Notes under the pieces: generated by a model
What the model saw: only the letters and a program-made list of their open reading frames with translations
What the model was told of the DNA's origin: nothing
Databases searched by the model: none
Source: Flavobacteriales bacterium
GTDB taxonomy: Bacteria > Bacteroidota > Bacteroidia > Flavobacteriales_C > GCA-002722245
DNA length: 34,243 bases
Direction of reading: 5' to 3'
NCBI GenBank assembly: GCA_002722245.1
Contig: PBLA01000009.1
Location: forward strand, 1 to 34,243
Shown here: in pieces, positions 9,510 through 18,070 of the stretch
Layout: every line of letters starts with the position of its first letter
Position numbering within the stretch: the first letter of the stretch is position 1
Program-made: the position numbers and the translations under genes

Positions 9510-11069
9510 TTATTGATTATAATCCAAAGAGTAATGTAGCCCAACACTTTCTTTTCTATTGGCCGCAAATTTGATGATAAGGTAGGCGATGTTGATGAGA
9601 TTACGGGTTTCGCAAAGTTTCTGTGATGGAGTCGTCTTTTCATAGAGTTCTTCCACCTCACGATATAAAATTTCAAGTCGGTCTAACGCTCTTTTTAAGC
9701 GTAAATCACTGCGCACAATACCCACATATGCGCTCATAATTCCCTGGACTTCACGCATACTTTGTGTGATTAAAATCATTTCTTCAGGTGCCTCGGTTCC
9801 TGAAGCGTCCCAATCTGGAATATTGGTTTGATATCCCTTAGCTGTAATGTTTTCGCTTGTTTTCAGATACGCTCTGTGTGCAAATACAACAGCTTCTAAC
9901 AAGGAATTACTGGCTAATCGGTTTGCACCATGTAAACCGGTACAAGCACACTCTCCAATCGCAAATAAATTTTTCACAGAAGATTGACCATGTTCATCAA
10001 CTACAATACCACCACAGGAATAGTGAGCTGCCGGGACTACAGGAATGTAATCAAAGGCGGGATCAATTCCAATTTCAACACATTTTTTATAAATATTTGG
10101 AAAGTGAGCCTTGAATTTTTTCATGTTCAAATGAGTACAATCGAGATGGACAAAATCCACTCCATGCAGTTTCATTTCATTGTCAATCGACCGTGCCACG
10201 ATATCTCGAGGAGCTAAAGATTCACGTTCATCATATTTTTGCATAAATTCTTCTCCATTATGATCTCGTAAGATTGCTCCAAAACCTCTCACGGCCTCTG
10301 AAATCAGAAAGGAGGGATATGCACCAGGATCATATAAGGAAGTAGGATGAAACTGAATGAATTCCATGTCACTTACCTCTGCTTTTGCACGATAGGCCAT
10401 CGCAACTCCATCACCAGTAGCAGTTAATGGATTAGTTGTTGATTTATACACCAAGCCTGCACCCCCGGATGCCATGATGACATTTTTAGCCAACACTGTG
10501 AGGATATCATTGGTGTTTTTATCTAAAACATAAGCGCCAAAACATTCAATATCCTCTGCTTTTCGAGTGACTTTAATACCTAAATGATGTTGTGTAATAA
10601 TATCTAATGCGAAGTAGTTGTCACAAACCGTAATGTTGGGATGATTATTCACTTGAGTCAAAAGAGCTCGGATGATTTCTTTACCTGTAACATCTTTATA
10701 ATGAAGAATTCTACTTTCGGAGTGGCCACCTTCTTTGGCTAAATCGTATTCTCCTTTTCGATTTTTATCAAATTTTGTCCCCCAATCAATTAATTCCTTA
10801 ATTCGATCTTTTGCTTCATGCACAACGATTTCAACAATCTTATTCTTGTTCAGTCCTGCACCTGCGTCAAGGGTATCAGCAATATGTTTATCCACATGAT
10901 CTTCCTTGTTCCACACGCCTGCAATTCCGCCTTGAGCATAGGATGTATTTGTTTCCTCAGGAATATCTTTTGTAATGAGACAAACCTTCCCTTTTTCAGC
11001 AGCTTTTAGCGAATAACTAAGCCCTGCAATACCTCCTCCAACAACCAAAAAATCGTATTTCAAATCCAT
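9510..11069 (-). CDS. nadB: L-aspartate oxidase
   Basis: FAD-dependent enzyme that oxidises L-aspartate to iminoaspartate, the first step of de novo NAD synthesis; cytoplasmic. The FAD-binding GGGIAGL lies at residues 11-17. Succinate dehydrogenase/fumarate reductase-type motifs follow in order: TSYAQGGIAGV, EFIQFHPTSLYDPGAYPSF, ISEAVRGFGAILRD, ESLAPRDIVARSID, AAHYSCGGI and GANRLASNSLLEAVVF. The length (519) is normal for NadB. The partner genes nadA and nadC are not in this window. The gene is convergent with the DUF4956 gene, separated by 28 bases. Confidence 0.96.
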   Translation of the reverse strand: MDLKYDFLVVGGGIAGLSYSLKAAEKGKVCLITKDIPEETNTSYAQGGIAGVWNKEDHVDKHIADTLDAGAGLNKNKIVEIVVHEAKDRIKELIDWGTKFDKNRKGEYDLAKEGGHSESRILHYKDVTGKEIIRALLTQVNNHPNITVCDNYFALDIITQHHLGIKVTRKAEDIECFGAYVLDKNTNDILTVLAKNVIMASGGAGLVYKSTTNPLTATGDGVAMAYRAKAEVSDMEFIQFHPTSLYDPGAYPSFLISEAVRGFGAILRDHNGEEFMQKYDERESLAPRDIVARSIDNEMKLHGVDFVHLDCTHLNMKKFKAHFPNIYKKCVEIGIDPAFDYIPVVPAAHYSCGGIVVDEHGQSSVKNLFAIGECACTGLHGANRLASNSLLEAVVFAHRAYLKTSENITAKGYQTNIPDWDASGTEAPEEMILITQSMREVQGIMSAYVGIVRSDLRLKRALDRLEILYREVEELYEKTTPSQKLCETRNLINIAYLIIKFAANRKESVGLHYSLDYNQ

Positions 11070-11204
11070 GTACTTAAAGTTAATGATCTCTCCGGAAAAT
11101 CATTGAATATTAAGTCAGATATATAACCAAGACAAATTTGAATGAAAACAAATTCGTTAAACGTATTATCCAACTGTATGATGATTTTCCTATAATTAAG
11201 CGCA

Positions 11205-11232
11205 TAAAAAAGCTATCCCTAGTGAGATAGCT
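11205..11232 (-). terminator. Rho-independent terminator after tatA
   Basis: Read on the minus strand, a 7-bp stem (AGCTATC/GATAGCT, arms 11226-11232 and 11211-11217, 8-nt loop) is followed directly by a run of T (plus-strand A run 11205-11210). It sits 25 bases after the tatA stop. Confidence 0.75.
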
Positions 11233-11257
11233 ATTCATATTTAGAATTTAAATAAAT

Positions 11258-11458
11258 CTAACTTTGTTTATTATTTCCATCATCTTTCACTTCTTCTTTC
11301 AGCTCGTTGGTGGCGTTTTTAAATTCTTTCACGCCTTTTCCTAACCCTTTCATTAACTCAGGAATCTTCTTTCCGCCAAAGAGTAAAAGAACGACTAAAA
11401 CAATTAAAACAATACCCCAAGGGCCCATTCTTTGAATAAATAATAGCGTTGATTCCAT
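11258..11458 (-). CDS. tatA: Sec-independent protein translocase subunit TatA
   Basis: The 66-residue protein has one N-terminal membrane helix ([18 protein letters not shown]), the FG hinge, and an amphipathic helix beginning [18 protein letters not shown], then a polar tail rich in Lys and Glu. This is the TatA/TatB layout, and the short tail favours TatA. TatA forms the translocation pore for folded twin-arginine substrates in the inner membrane. No tatC is nearby. It is transcribed on its own between a TAnnTTTG box and a terminator. Confidence 0.93.
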   Translation of the reverse strand: MESTLLFIQRMGPWGIVLIVLVVLLLFGGKKIPELMKGLGKGVKEFKNATNELKEEVKDDGNNKQS

Positions 11459-11481
11459 GTTTATGGCTTTATAATTTAGAA

Positions 11482-11489
11482 CAAAGTTA
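11482..11489 (-). promoter_or_regulatory. -7 promoter box TAACTTTG for tatA
   Basis: Exact match to TAnnTTTG on the minus strand, 23 bases upstream of the tatA ATG. No clear -33 TTG at the usual spacing. Confidence 0.45.
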
Positions 11490-11553
11490 CTAAAAATTGA
11501 ACTATCATACCTTATCTACTGTGTGAATGGCTCTTCTTTATTGCTTATTTATA

Positions 11554-13602
11554 CTAATTATTAGATAAACCTACTTGATCCAGCAGAAACGCATAATCCA
11601 TTGCAACCTCCTTATAATATTCATATCTACCAGAGGCTCCTCCATGACCAGTATCCATGTTGGTTTTTAATAAAAGGATACGGTTATCTGTTTTAAGCTC
11701 GCGTAATTTAGCCACCCATTTAGCCGGTTCCCAATACTGTACTTGAGAATCGTGAAGACCAGTAGTAACCAACAAAGCTGGATAATCCTTCCGTTCTACC
11801 TGATCATAAGGGCTGTAACTTAAAATGTAATGGTAATATTCTTCATCATTTGGATTTCCCCATTCATCATATTCTCCAGTGGTTAAAGGAATCGATTCAT
11901 CTAACATAGTAGTCACTACATCAACAAATGGAACTGCTGCAACAATAGCTTTCCAAAGTTGGGGTTTTAAATTCATAATAGCTCCCATAAGTAATCCTCC
12001 TGCGCTTCCTCCCATAGCACATAACTTCTCAGGGGAAGTATATTTGTGCGCTACTAAATATTCACCACACGCAATAAAATCAGTAAATGTATTTTTTTTG
12101 TGAAGCATTTTCCCCTGCTCATACCAATTTCTACCAAGATCCTCACCTCCTCGAATATGGGCAATAGCAAATATAAATCCTCTATCCAGTAAACTTAATC
12201 TTGCTGGAGAAAAATACGGATCAACTACATGCCCGTAACTACCGTAACCATATAAAAGTGTTGGGTTTGATCCATCGAGTACGATTCCATTTTTATACAC
12301 TACACTCATTGGGATATCTATTCCGTCATCTGTTTGGGCATGCAAACGTTTAATGGTATAATCACTTGGATTATGGCCTCCAATTACTTTTACTTGTTTT
12401 TTAATAATTTTTTCTCGCTGATCTAAATGATAGTCATAAGTCGTTGTGGGAGTTTTTAAGCTTGAGAAACTATATCGAAACAAATTGGAATTAAAATCTA
12501 GATTAATGGATGAATGTGCCATATAGCTTTCTTCCTCCATATCAATGATATGTTCAGTACCGTTTTTTTGATTAATTACTCTAAATTGAGTCAGCCCCCC
12601 TTTTCGTTCATTGAGCACTAGAAAATCGTCAAATACTTCGATATCCTCTAACAGCGTATCTTCTCGATTTGGGATAACCTCCTCCCAATATTGAGATGCA
12701 GTATTTGATTGGTGACATTTCATCAATTTGAAATTCTTCGCCTGATTTATATTTGTAATAATGTAAAATTCTTCTCCTTTATGTTCGATGGAATATTCGT
12801 GATTGCGCTGTCTTGATTGGAAAACGTTGAACTGTTCGTGAGGTTGATCGGCAGAAATAATTCTAAACTCTGTAGAAACAGTACTGTAGGACCCAATGAT
12901 AATGAACTTTTTGGATTTTGAACGGTACACGCTAGAAATAAAAGCTTCATCCTCTTCCGTATAAATTAATTCATCTTCTTTTACATCGGTTCCTAAAATG
13001 TGCTTGTATACCTTATCACTTCTTAATGTTTGTTCATCTTTTACCGTGTAAAAAATAGTTTTACCGTCATTTGCCCAAGCAAAACCTCCGGAAGTATTGG
13101 GTATTTGATCCGATAGAATTTCTCCTGTGGTTAAATTCTTAAAGTAAATAGTGAAAAGCCGACGAGAAACAAAGTCTACTGAATAGGCTAAAATTTCATT
13201 GTGGGTACAAATCCCCAGTTTACCAATCGCACAAAATGATTGATTTTCGGCTAACTTATTTTGGTCAATAAGAATTTCTTCCTGCGCGTTTAAATGTCCT
13301 TTTTTTCTGCCGAAAATGGGGTATTCTTTCCCAGTTTCATAACGCTGACTATAATAATAACCATCAAGATAATAAGGTACAGAGGTTTCTTCTTTATCTA
13401 AACGCCCAACAATTTCCTCATATAATTCTTTTTGAAGTTCATTGGTATGCGCCATTTGCGCATCGCAATAGTCATTCTCTTGATTTAGATAATTAATAAC
13501 CTCTTGATTGTCACGATCCTTTAACCAATAATAATTGTCAATTCTGGTATGATTATGATGTGTTAATTTGTGTGGATGTTTATTGGCAGATGGTGTTTTC
13601 AT
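11554..13602 (-). CDS. ptrB: Oligopeptidase B (S9A serine peptidase)
   Basis: Prolyl-oligopeptidase-family enzyme that cleaves short peptides after basic residues; cytoplasmic, no signal peptide. An N-terminal beta-propeller (about residues 70-400) precedes the alpha/beta-hydrolase domain. With the ATG start at 13602 the nucleophile Ser (GGSAGG) is residue 533, Asp (GLHDSQV) 618 and His (DTGHGG) 653, almost the positions I recall for E. coli oligopeptidase B (532, 617, 652). AHIRGGEDLGR and the N-terminal TRIDNYYWLKD are also typical. An in-frame TTG eight codons upstream (13626) is possible but the alignment of the N-terminus favours the ATG. Length 682 is normal. Confidence 0.94.
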   Translation of the reverse strand: MKTPSANKHPHKLTHHNHTRIDNYYWLKDRDNQEVINYLNQENDYCDAQMAHTNELQKELYEEIVGRLDKEETSVPYYLDGYYYSQRYETGKEYPIFGRKKGHLNAQEEILIDQNKLAENQSFCAIGKLGICTHNEILAYSVDFVSRRLFTIYFKNLTTGEILSDQIPNTSGGFAWANDGKTIFYTVKDEQTLRSDKVYKHILGTDVKEDELIYTEEDEAFISSVYRSKSKKFIIIGSYSTVSTEFRIISADQPHEQFNVFQSRQRNHEYSIEHKGEEFYIITNINQAKNFKLMKCHQSNTASQYWEEVIPNREDTLLEDIEVFDDFLVLNERKGGLTQFRVINQKNGTEHIIDMEEESYMAHSSINLDFNSNLFRYSFSSLKTPTTTYDYHLDQREKIIKKQVKVIGGHNPSDYTIKRLHAQTDDGIDIPMSVVYKNGIVLDGSNPTLLYGYGSYGHVVDPYFSPARLSLLDRGFIFAIAHIRGGEDLGRNWYEQGKMLHKKNTFTDFIACGEYLVAHKYTSPEKLCAMGGSAGGLLMGAIMNLKPQLWKAIVAAVPFVDVVTTMLDESIPLTTGEYDEWGNPNDEEYYHYILSYSPYDQVERKDYPALLVTTGLHDSQVQYWEPAKWVAKLRELKTDNRILLLKTNMDTGHGGASGRYEYYKEVAMDYAFLLDQVGLSNN

Positions 13603-13803
13603 AAACTTTTTTATTTGATTCTTCAAAATAGACGGATATCGAAGTGTAATTTATTAACAAGTTGACAAAGTAAATATCCTTTAAAATTAGGGTTTTCAAA
13701 AGACATTCGTGAAGTTATCAACATAGTTCGATTTTATTCATTAAACACAGGAAGCTATCTTACGTTGAAACAAAGAGAGATTTTTCTAATAAAATCATTT
13801 TTT

Positions 13804-14016
13804 ATGGGATCAATTTATTCTAAAGACGAATTAGTTAGCCAATTAACAGCGCTTAAAGATAAGCGTGATTTAGTGCAAAAAAATCGAGTAGCTATTCTTG
13901 AAAAATACACTAGAAAGGCGACACAAGAGAAAAAAGATGTTGAGGCTGGAATTGAATTATATCAATTAGAGCTTAAAATTGAAGATGTAGAGCGAAGATT
14001 GGAAAAGCTATTTTAA
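13804..14016 (+). CDS. Small coiled-coil protein of unknown function (70 aa)
   Basis: Begins MGSIYSKDELVSQLTALKDK and is almost entirely Lys/Glu/Gln-rich helix with heptad-like hydrophobics (IELYQLELKIEDVERRLEKL), so a short coiled coil is likely. An in-frame TTG at 13765 would add 13 residues, but it follows directly on a promoter-like TATCTTAC (13756-13763), so the ATG is preferred. Its stop overlaps the convergent oxidoreductase stop within TTAA (14013-14016). I recognise no family; the helical composition and clean frame make a real gene likely. Confidence 0.65.
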   Translation: MGSIYSKDELVSQLTALKDKRDLVQKNRVAILEKYTRKATQEKKDVEAGIELYQLELKIEDVERRLEKLF

Positions 14017-15044
14017 CAATTATCGTTGAAATATTTTTTAACACATCTCTTAATGGAGACTTCCTCGTGAATATCCCCTTTACCTTCTAAAAAGTCACAG
14101 AATTCCTGGGCCAATAATGGGCCTAGGAATATTCCTTTAGATCCAAGGCCATTAAAAATCAACAAGTTTTTATGTGTAGGATGTTCCCCAATGAATGGTC
14201 TGCGATCGTAAGTTGCTGGTCGAATTCCTGATTCGTGCCCAATCACTTCGTATGAACAGTTCGAAATTTTTTCAAATTTCTCTAAAATTTCAGCTTTTGC
14301 TTTTTCACTAGGTTCCCAGGACTTATCATGCCAATCGTAAGTAGCTCCAATTTTATAAATATCTTTCCCTAATGGAAGAATAAAAATATTTTTTTTTCGA
14401 ATCGTCTCTATTTTTAAATCACTAGATTTTATTGTTAAAATATCTCCTTTTACGTTTTTAAACGGCAACCACTTAAAGTAAGGATTAAGGGAGCAATAGG
14501 TTCCTTCAGTGAAGATATAAATCGAGTGATTATGAATGGAGGAATAGTTAAATTTTTCCTTAACTAAAACCCCTCTAGCCGTAAAAAATGAATGGAGTTC
14601 CGATACGTATCGAGACAAGTCTAAACGCCCAGTTTGCTTCACAATTCCTGCTGATTTTTCTTCAGAATCAATTGTTATTTTATGAAGTTCAGTATGTAAA
14701 AAGTCTTTCGAGATCTCTTTTTGTGCCATTTCCTTCCAAAAATCGATTTCTTGATCATTAGCAAGAATCTTTTCAACTTTGATCATAGAGAGCAAATCAA
14801 CGCCAACTTCTTTTTCCACTTCAGTATATACACGAAGCATTGCATCAATCATTTCCTGTGCACGCCAAGTAGGAATCATTCTTCTAAACGTAACAGGATT
14901 CCAAGTTCCAGCTGCAACATGAGAGGAAGCAGGCGCATCGTCTGAATAGATAACGAATGGTTTATTCCTTTTGTGAAGCTCCCATGCCACGAGCATTCCT
15001 GCTAATCCTCCACCAACAATAGTATATTCAGGTGACTTACCCAT
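14013..15044 (-). CDS. FAD-dependent oxidoreductase, DAO superfamily
   Basis: 343 residues from the ATG at 15044. A dinucleotide-binding start YTIVGGGLAGMLVAWELHKR (GGGLAG at residues 11-16) and a C-terminal closing motif (GHESGIRPATYDRRPFIG, then FNGLGSKGIFLGPLLAQEF) match the D-amino-acid oxidase / glycine oxidase superfamily. The middle contains GRLDLSRYV and LPFKNVKGDIL. The substrate cannot be inferred; amine or amino-acid oxidation is the family chemistry. A TTG at 15053 would add three residues but lies inside the TACCTTTG box at 15051-15058. Confidence 0.85.
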   Translation of the reverse strand: MGKSPEYTIVGGGLAGMLVAWELHKRNKPFVIYSDDAPASSHVAAGTWNPVTFRRMIPTWRAQEMIDAMLRVYTEVEKEVGVDLLSMIKVEKILANDQEIDFWKEMAQKEISKDFLHTELHKITIDSEEKSAGIVKQTGRLDLSRYVSELHSFFTARGVLVKEKFNYSSIHNHSIYIFTEGTYCSLNPYFKWLPFKNVKGDILTIKSSDLKIETIRKKNIFILPLGKDIYKIGATYDWHDKSWEPSEKAKAEILEKFEKISNCSYEVIGHESGIRPATYDRRPFIGEHPTHKNLLIFNGLGSKGIFLGPLLAQEFCDFLEGKGDIHEEVSIKRCVKKYFNDNC

Positions 15045-15050
15045 TTGATT

Positions 15051-15058
15051 CAAAGGTA
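15051..15058 (-). promoter_or_regulatory. -7 promoter box TACCTTTG, nearly at the start codon
   Basis: Exact TAnnTTTG on the minus strand, only six bases upstream of the ATG at 15044, so the transcript would be leaderless or nearly so. It is the same 8-mer as at 7839-7846. Confidence 0.5.
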
Positions 15059-15308
15059 CATGTTTATGAATAAAAATTTAAGAGGCGTGAATCTTATTAG
15101 AGAATCTTTTATTATTAGTAATGAGGATTAATTTAACTAATTTGTGCACTGTTAAACACCCACAAAAATCTGTTTATAAGATAATTAAAGTAATTATTAA
15201 AAATTTAATTTAGAGATAATTTTCACGTCCAGGTTTTGTCTAAACAGTAGATTTTGATTTTTAAAATTAGATAATAATATTATGTTGAAACCCTTAAACG
15301 TTTAAAAT

Positions 15309-16997
15309 ATGTACCGAATTATTCTTTTGCTTTTATTAGGAAATATAGTCTCATCAATATCAATAGTGGCGCAACATGATTATCCTAAAGCCTTAAATCT
15401 CTCAACTTATTTTTTGGGCGCTCAAAGAAGCGGAGATAATAATTCATGGATTCATGAAGCCTCTCATACAGAAGATGGAAGCGCATTAAGTCCTCAAGTT
15501 GATCTTACAGGAGGTTGGCATGATTGCGGTGACCACATTAAATTTAGTTTTACCAATAATTGGGCTGCAACAATGTATTTGTTAGGCTACCATTTTTTTC
15601 CTTCAGGTTTTCTGGATAATTATTCGAGCGCATTTTCCGCGCCTCCATCAAACGGAATTCCTGATATATTAGATGAGGTTAAAATTCAAACAGACTTCAT
15701 TATTAAATCATTCAATAATGGTAATGTTGTTCAGCAAGTTGGTAGTGGTGATTATGATCATTCTGGAAGTTTTGCTGAGCCTGCAACACAGTCTACTTTA
15801 CCAACGAACAAAGGTGGTGATCCTAGGCCGATTTACATAAATTCGAATTGTGTTAATATCATTGGTGGAGCAGCATCTGCTCTAGCTTTAATGTATATGA
15901 ATTACTCGGACTATGATCAAACATATGCGAATGAATGTTTAGCATCTGCAAAGGAATTTTATGCACTTGGTAAGCAAAAATCTGGAAGTTGCGGAAGTGT
16001 AGATTGTTCTTCTGGAGGAAATCCTTGTTATAATTTAAGTTCAACAAGTTCTGATGATGAAATGGCTATGGCCGCTGCATGCCTTTATGAATCAACAGGT
16101 GAAATTTCTTACCGAACAGATGCCGAAAATTATTTTAATAGTAATTTATGGGATGGACAGGTTCATTATTATGGAGGCATGGATTTGATTGCTGCCGCTG
16201 TATTATATAGAACAACCGCTGATATTAAATATCTTGATTTTCTAAAAAAGCATTTCACTTTTCATAGTAAGGCCCAATATAATGCTATGGGGTTTTACAA
16301 TTATCAGTATAGTTCCGGTTGGGGAAATCTTCAATATACAGGGAATGAGGCTTTTATTGCTTCATTAATACATTCTTTAGACGGCAGAATAAACAGTACG
16401 TATTACGACTTTGCAAAAAGTAATACAGATTTCATTTTAGGAAGTCACGATGAATTAGGAAATATTCCAGCCAACTATTCTTTTTTAATCGGATACGATG
16501 AATTAGGAGGTGGATATCCATTGCGCCCTCATCATAAGGCCGCATTTGGAAGTACAAAAACAGATTGGTCGCTGTTTACCTTGGAAAGTAATTCACCAGG
16601 TTCGGTGGCTTATGCTTTTGAATTAAAAGGAGCAGTAGTAGGAGGACCAGATGACTCAGGGAATTATACGGATAAGATCGATGTTTTTCAAAATTCGGAA
16701 GTTTGTACTTATTATAACGCTGGATTTACAGGCGCTTTGGCTTATATAAATATGATAGAGAACAACTTGATTGCCCAAGTAAAAGAATTATCAGGACAAC
16801 CAGAACTTGTCCAGAATGGAAGATTTATGACAATTAAGCAAGGTGGTCAAATGCAGGTTGTTGATGCTGTTGGAAAGTTAGTGATTGACCAAAAAGTAAA
16901 TAAAAATCAAACGATTAATTTGTCAGATTTGAAAGTTGATGTTTACTTCGTTAAATTAAACGGATTAAGTCACGCAACAAGAATCGTTATCAAATGA
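15309..16997 (+). CDS. Secreted glycoside hydrolase family 9 cellulase with T9SS type A-like tail
   Basis: A signal peptide (residues 1-21, ending in AQ) leads directly into a GH9 (alpha/alpha)6-barrel. Catalytic motifs are in place: GGWHDCGDHIKF (D72 and D75, the nucleophile-water Asp pair; DCGD replaces the usual DAGD), GGYPLRPHHKAA (H408/H409) and NSEVCTYYNAGFTGALAY with the general acid at E464. The last ~70 residues (QMQVVDAVGKLVIDQK to DLKVDVYFVKLNG and a basic end) resemble the T9SS type A sorting domain. No N-terminal Ig domain or cellulose-binding module is present. GH9 enzymes are mostly endo-beta-1,4-glucanases. The 255-base upstream gap is AT-rich and holds only weak signals: TTAAACGTTTAA at 15294-15305 and a 6-bp inverted repeat at 15141-15166. 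The stop overlaps the AraC gene start. Confidence 0.93.
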   Translation: MYRIILLLLLGNIVSSISIVAQHDYPKALNLSTYFLGAQRSGDNNSWIHEASHTEDGSALSPQVDLTGGWHDCGDHIKFSFTNNWAATMYLLGYHFFPSGFLDNYSSAFSAPPSNGIPDILDEVKIQTDFIIKSFNNGNVVQQVGSGDYDHSGSFAEPATQSTLPTNKGGDPRPIYINSNCVNIIGGAASALALMYMNYSDYDQTYANECLASAKEFYALGKQKSGSCGSVDCSSGGNPCYNLSSTSSDDEMAMAAACLYESTGEISYRTDAENYFNSNLWDGQVHYYGGMDLIAAAVLYRTTADIKYLDFLKKHFTFHSKAQYNAMGFYNYQYSSGWGNLQYTGNEAFIASLIHSLDGRINSTYYDFAKSNTDFILGSHDELGNIPANYSFLIGYDELGGGYPLRPHHKAAFGSTKTDWSLFTLESNSPGSVAYAFELKGAVVGGPDDSGNYTDKIDVFQNSEVCTYYNAGFTGALAYINMIENNLIAQVKELSGQPELVQNGRFMTIKQGGQMQVVDAVGKLVIDQKVNKNQTINLSDLKVDVYFVKLNGLSHATRIVIK

Positions 16998-18022
16998 TGA
17001 ATCTTCAAACCCTTAAAATATTCGGGATTATCCAAATGTTGTTTAGTGCAGCTATTTTTATCGTTCTTGGACAGAAGGAGGTTCTCAATTTCACAAAGGA
17101 TAATGGCTTTCGAATTGGTGTTTATGATGACATATCAGTGAATGGAAATTCAACTATTAAAGAATTGTCTGAGGGAAATTTTGAGTTTTCCGTTGGCGAT
17201 AAATACCAGTACGGTTTCGCAGGAGTGTATCTTCAAAAAGAAGATAAAACACTTTTCGAATTAGGTAAAGGAAAAGTTATTGATTTAAGGATCTCTTCAA
17301 ATACCGATGTGAACGTTCATTTAAGTTTTGAAAAACTTCTGCCTGATGGTCATTCAACAAGACCGTTTCAAGCAAAAGGCACGTTACTATATACTAGTGA
17401 AATCAGTTCTCATCAAATAGATTTAGAGGAATTTAAAACGCCAGAATGGTGGTTTAAAGACCATATAAAAAGGAGTAAAACAGGTTTGGTATCGGACAGT
17501 ATAGTGAGTTTTAATATTGAGTTCAAAAAGTCAGGAGAAAAGCTTCAGTCTGGAGTAGTGGGAATAGATAATGTATCCGTTTTAACAAAAGAAAATTTAC
17601 TACAACTACCTCTTGGAGGGGGATTATTTTTTATTGGATTAATCTTAATGTTCATACCTCAAAAAAAAGAACTTCGAGGAAGTAAAGAAGAAAAAGGGAA
17701 GAATGAAAACCCAATAGTTTATTATGTAAACTCAAATCTTTACAATCGCTCATTAACCATACACAGTGTTTCAGAACATTTCAAACTTTCTACGGATTAT
17801 ATCAACGAGAGAATGAAGACTGAAACGGGGTTAGCATATAAAGATTACGTTAATCAAAAACGAGTTGATAAAGCAAAAGAGTTGTTAAAGTCCTCTGAAG
17901 ACAAAGCGTTCGAAATAGCTCAATTATGTGGCTTCAATAGCTCAGCTGGATTCAGTCAGACATTCAAAGCTGTTACTGGATTTACACCTAATGAGTATCG
18001 AAATTCTAAATCTGATCAATAG
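16994..18022 (+). CDS. Membrane-anchored AraC-family regulator with extracytoplasmic beta-sandwich domain
   Basis: 342 residues in a one-component transmembrane layout. TM1 spans ~9-26, an extracytoplasmic region ~27-202, TM2 ~203-222 followed by basic residues (PQKKELRGSK, positive-inside), and a cytoplasmic AraC-type DNA-binding domain ~245-337. In the last, YINERMKTETGLAYKDYVNQ and IAQLCGFNSSAGFSQTFKAV mark the two helix-turn-helix units. The external region is beta-rich and ends GVVGIDNVSVL, a closing strand often seen in galactose-binding-like or carbohydrate-binding modules; YQYGFAGVYLQ and EFKTPEWWF also fit that fold. The ATG overlaps the GH9 stop (ATGA), so the two are translationally coupled. 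A glycan-sensing activator of the cellulase is the simplest reading. The ligand and targets are unknown. Confidence 0.88.
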   Translation: MMNLQTLKIFGIIQMLFSAAIFIVLGQKEVLNFTKDNGFRIGVYDDISVNGNSTIKELSEGNFEFSVGDKYQYGFAGVYLQKEDKTLFELGKGKVIDLRISSNTDVNVHLSFEKLLPDGHSTRPFQAKGTLLYTSEISSHQIDLEEFKTPEWWFKDHIKRSKTGLVSDSIVSFNIEFKKSGEKLQSGVVGIDNVSVLTKENLLQLPLGGGLFFIGLILMFIPQKKELRGSKEEKGKNENPIVYYVNSNLYNRSLTIHSVSEHFKLSTDYINERMKTETGLAYKDYVNQKRVDKAKELLKSSEDKAFEIAQLCGFNSSAGFSQTFKAVTGFTPNEYRNSKSDQ

Positions 18023-18070
18023 GTTATTTAAGCGATAAGATCTTTTTTTGCGCATAGCGTTTGAGGGAAA

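Noticed and set aside
9492-9514. AT-only inverted repeat between the DUF4956 and nadB stops
   Set aside because: Seven A/T pairs with a 9-base spacer, overlapping the nadB stop; too weak to call a terminator.
13603-13626. Longer N-terminus of oligopeptidase B from a TTG at 13626
   Set aside because: The ATG at 13602 places the catalytic triad at family-typical positions and aligns the N-terminus with known enzymes.
15204-15218. 15-base string TTTAATTTAGAGATA also found at 23954-23968
   Set aside because: Very AT-rich; an exact 15-mer match is expected about once or twice by chance in a window of this composition. It may only reflect a shared TAATTTAG promoter-like element.
15294-15305. 12-bp palindrome TTAAACGTTTAA three bases before the GH9 start
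   Set aside because: Several such palindromes are expected by chance in AT-rich DNA of this length, and no second copy was noticed near the AraC-like gene's neighbours.
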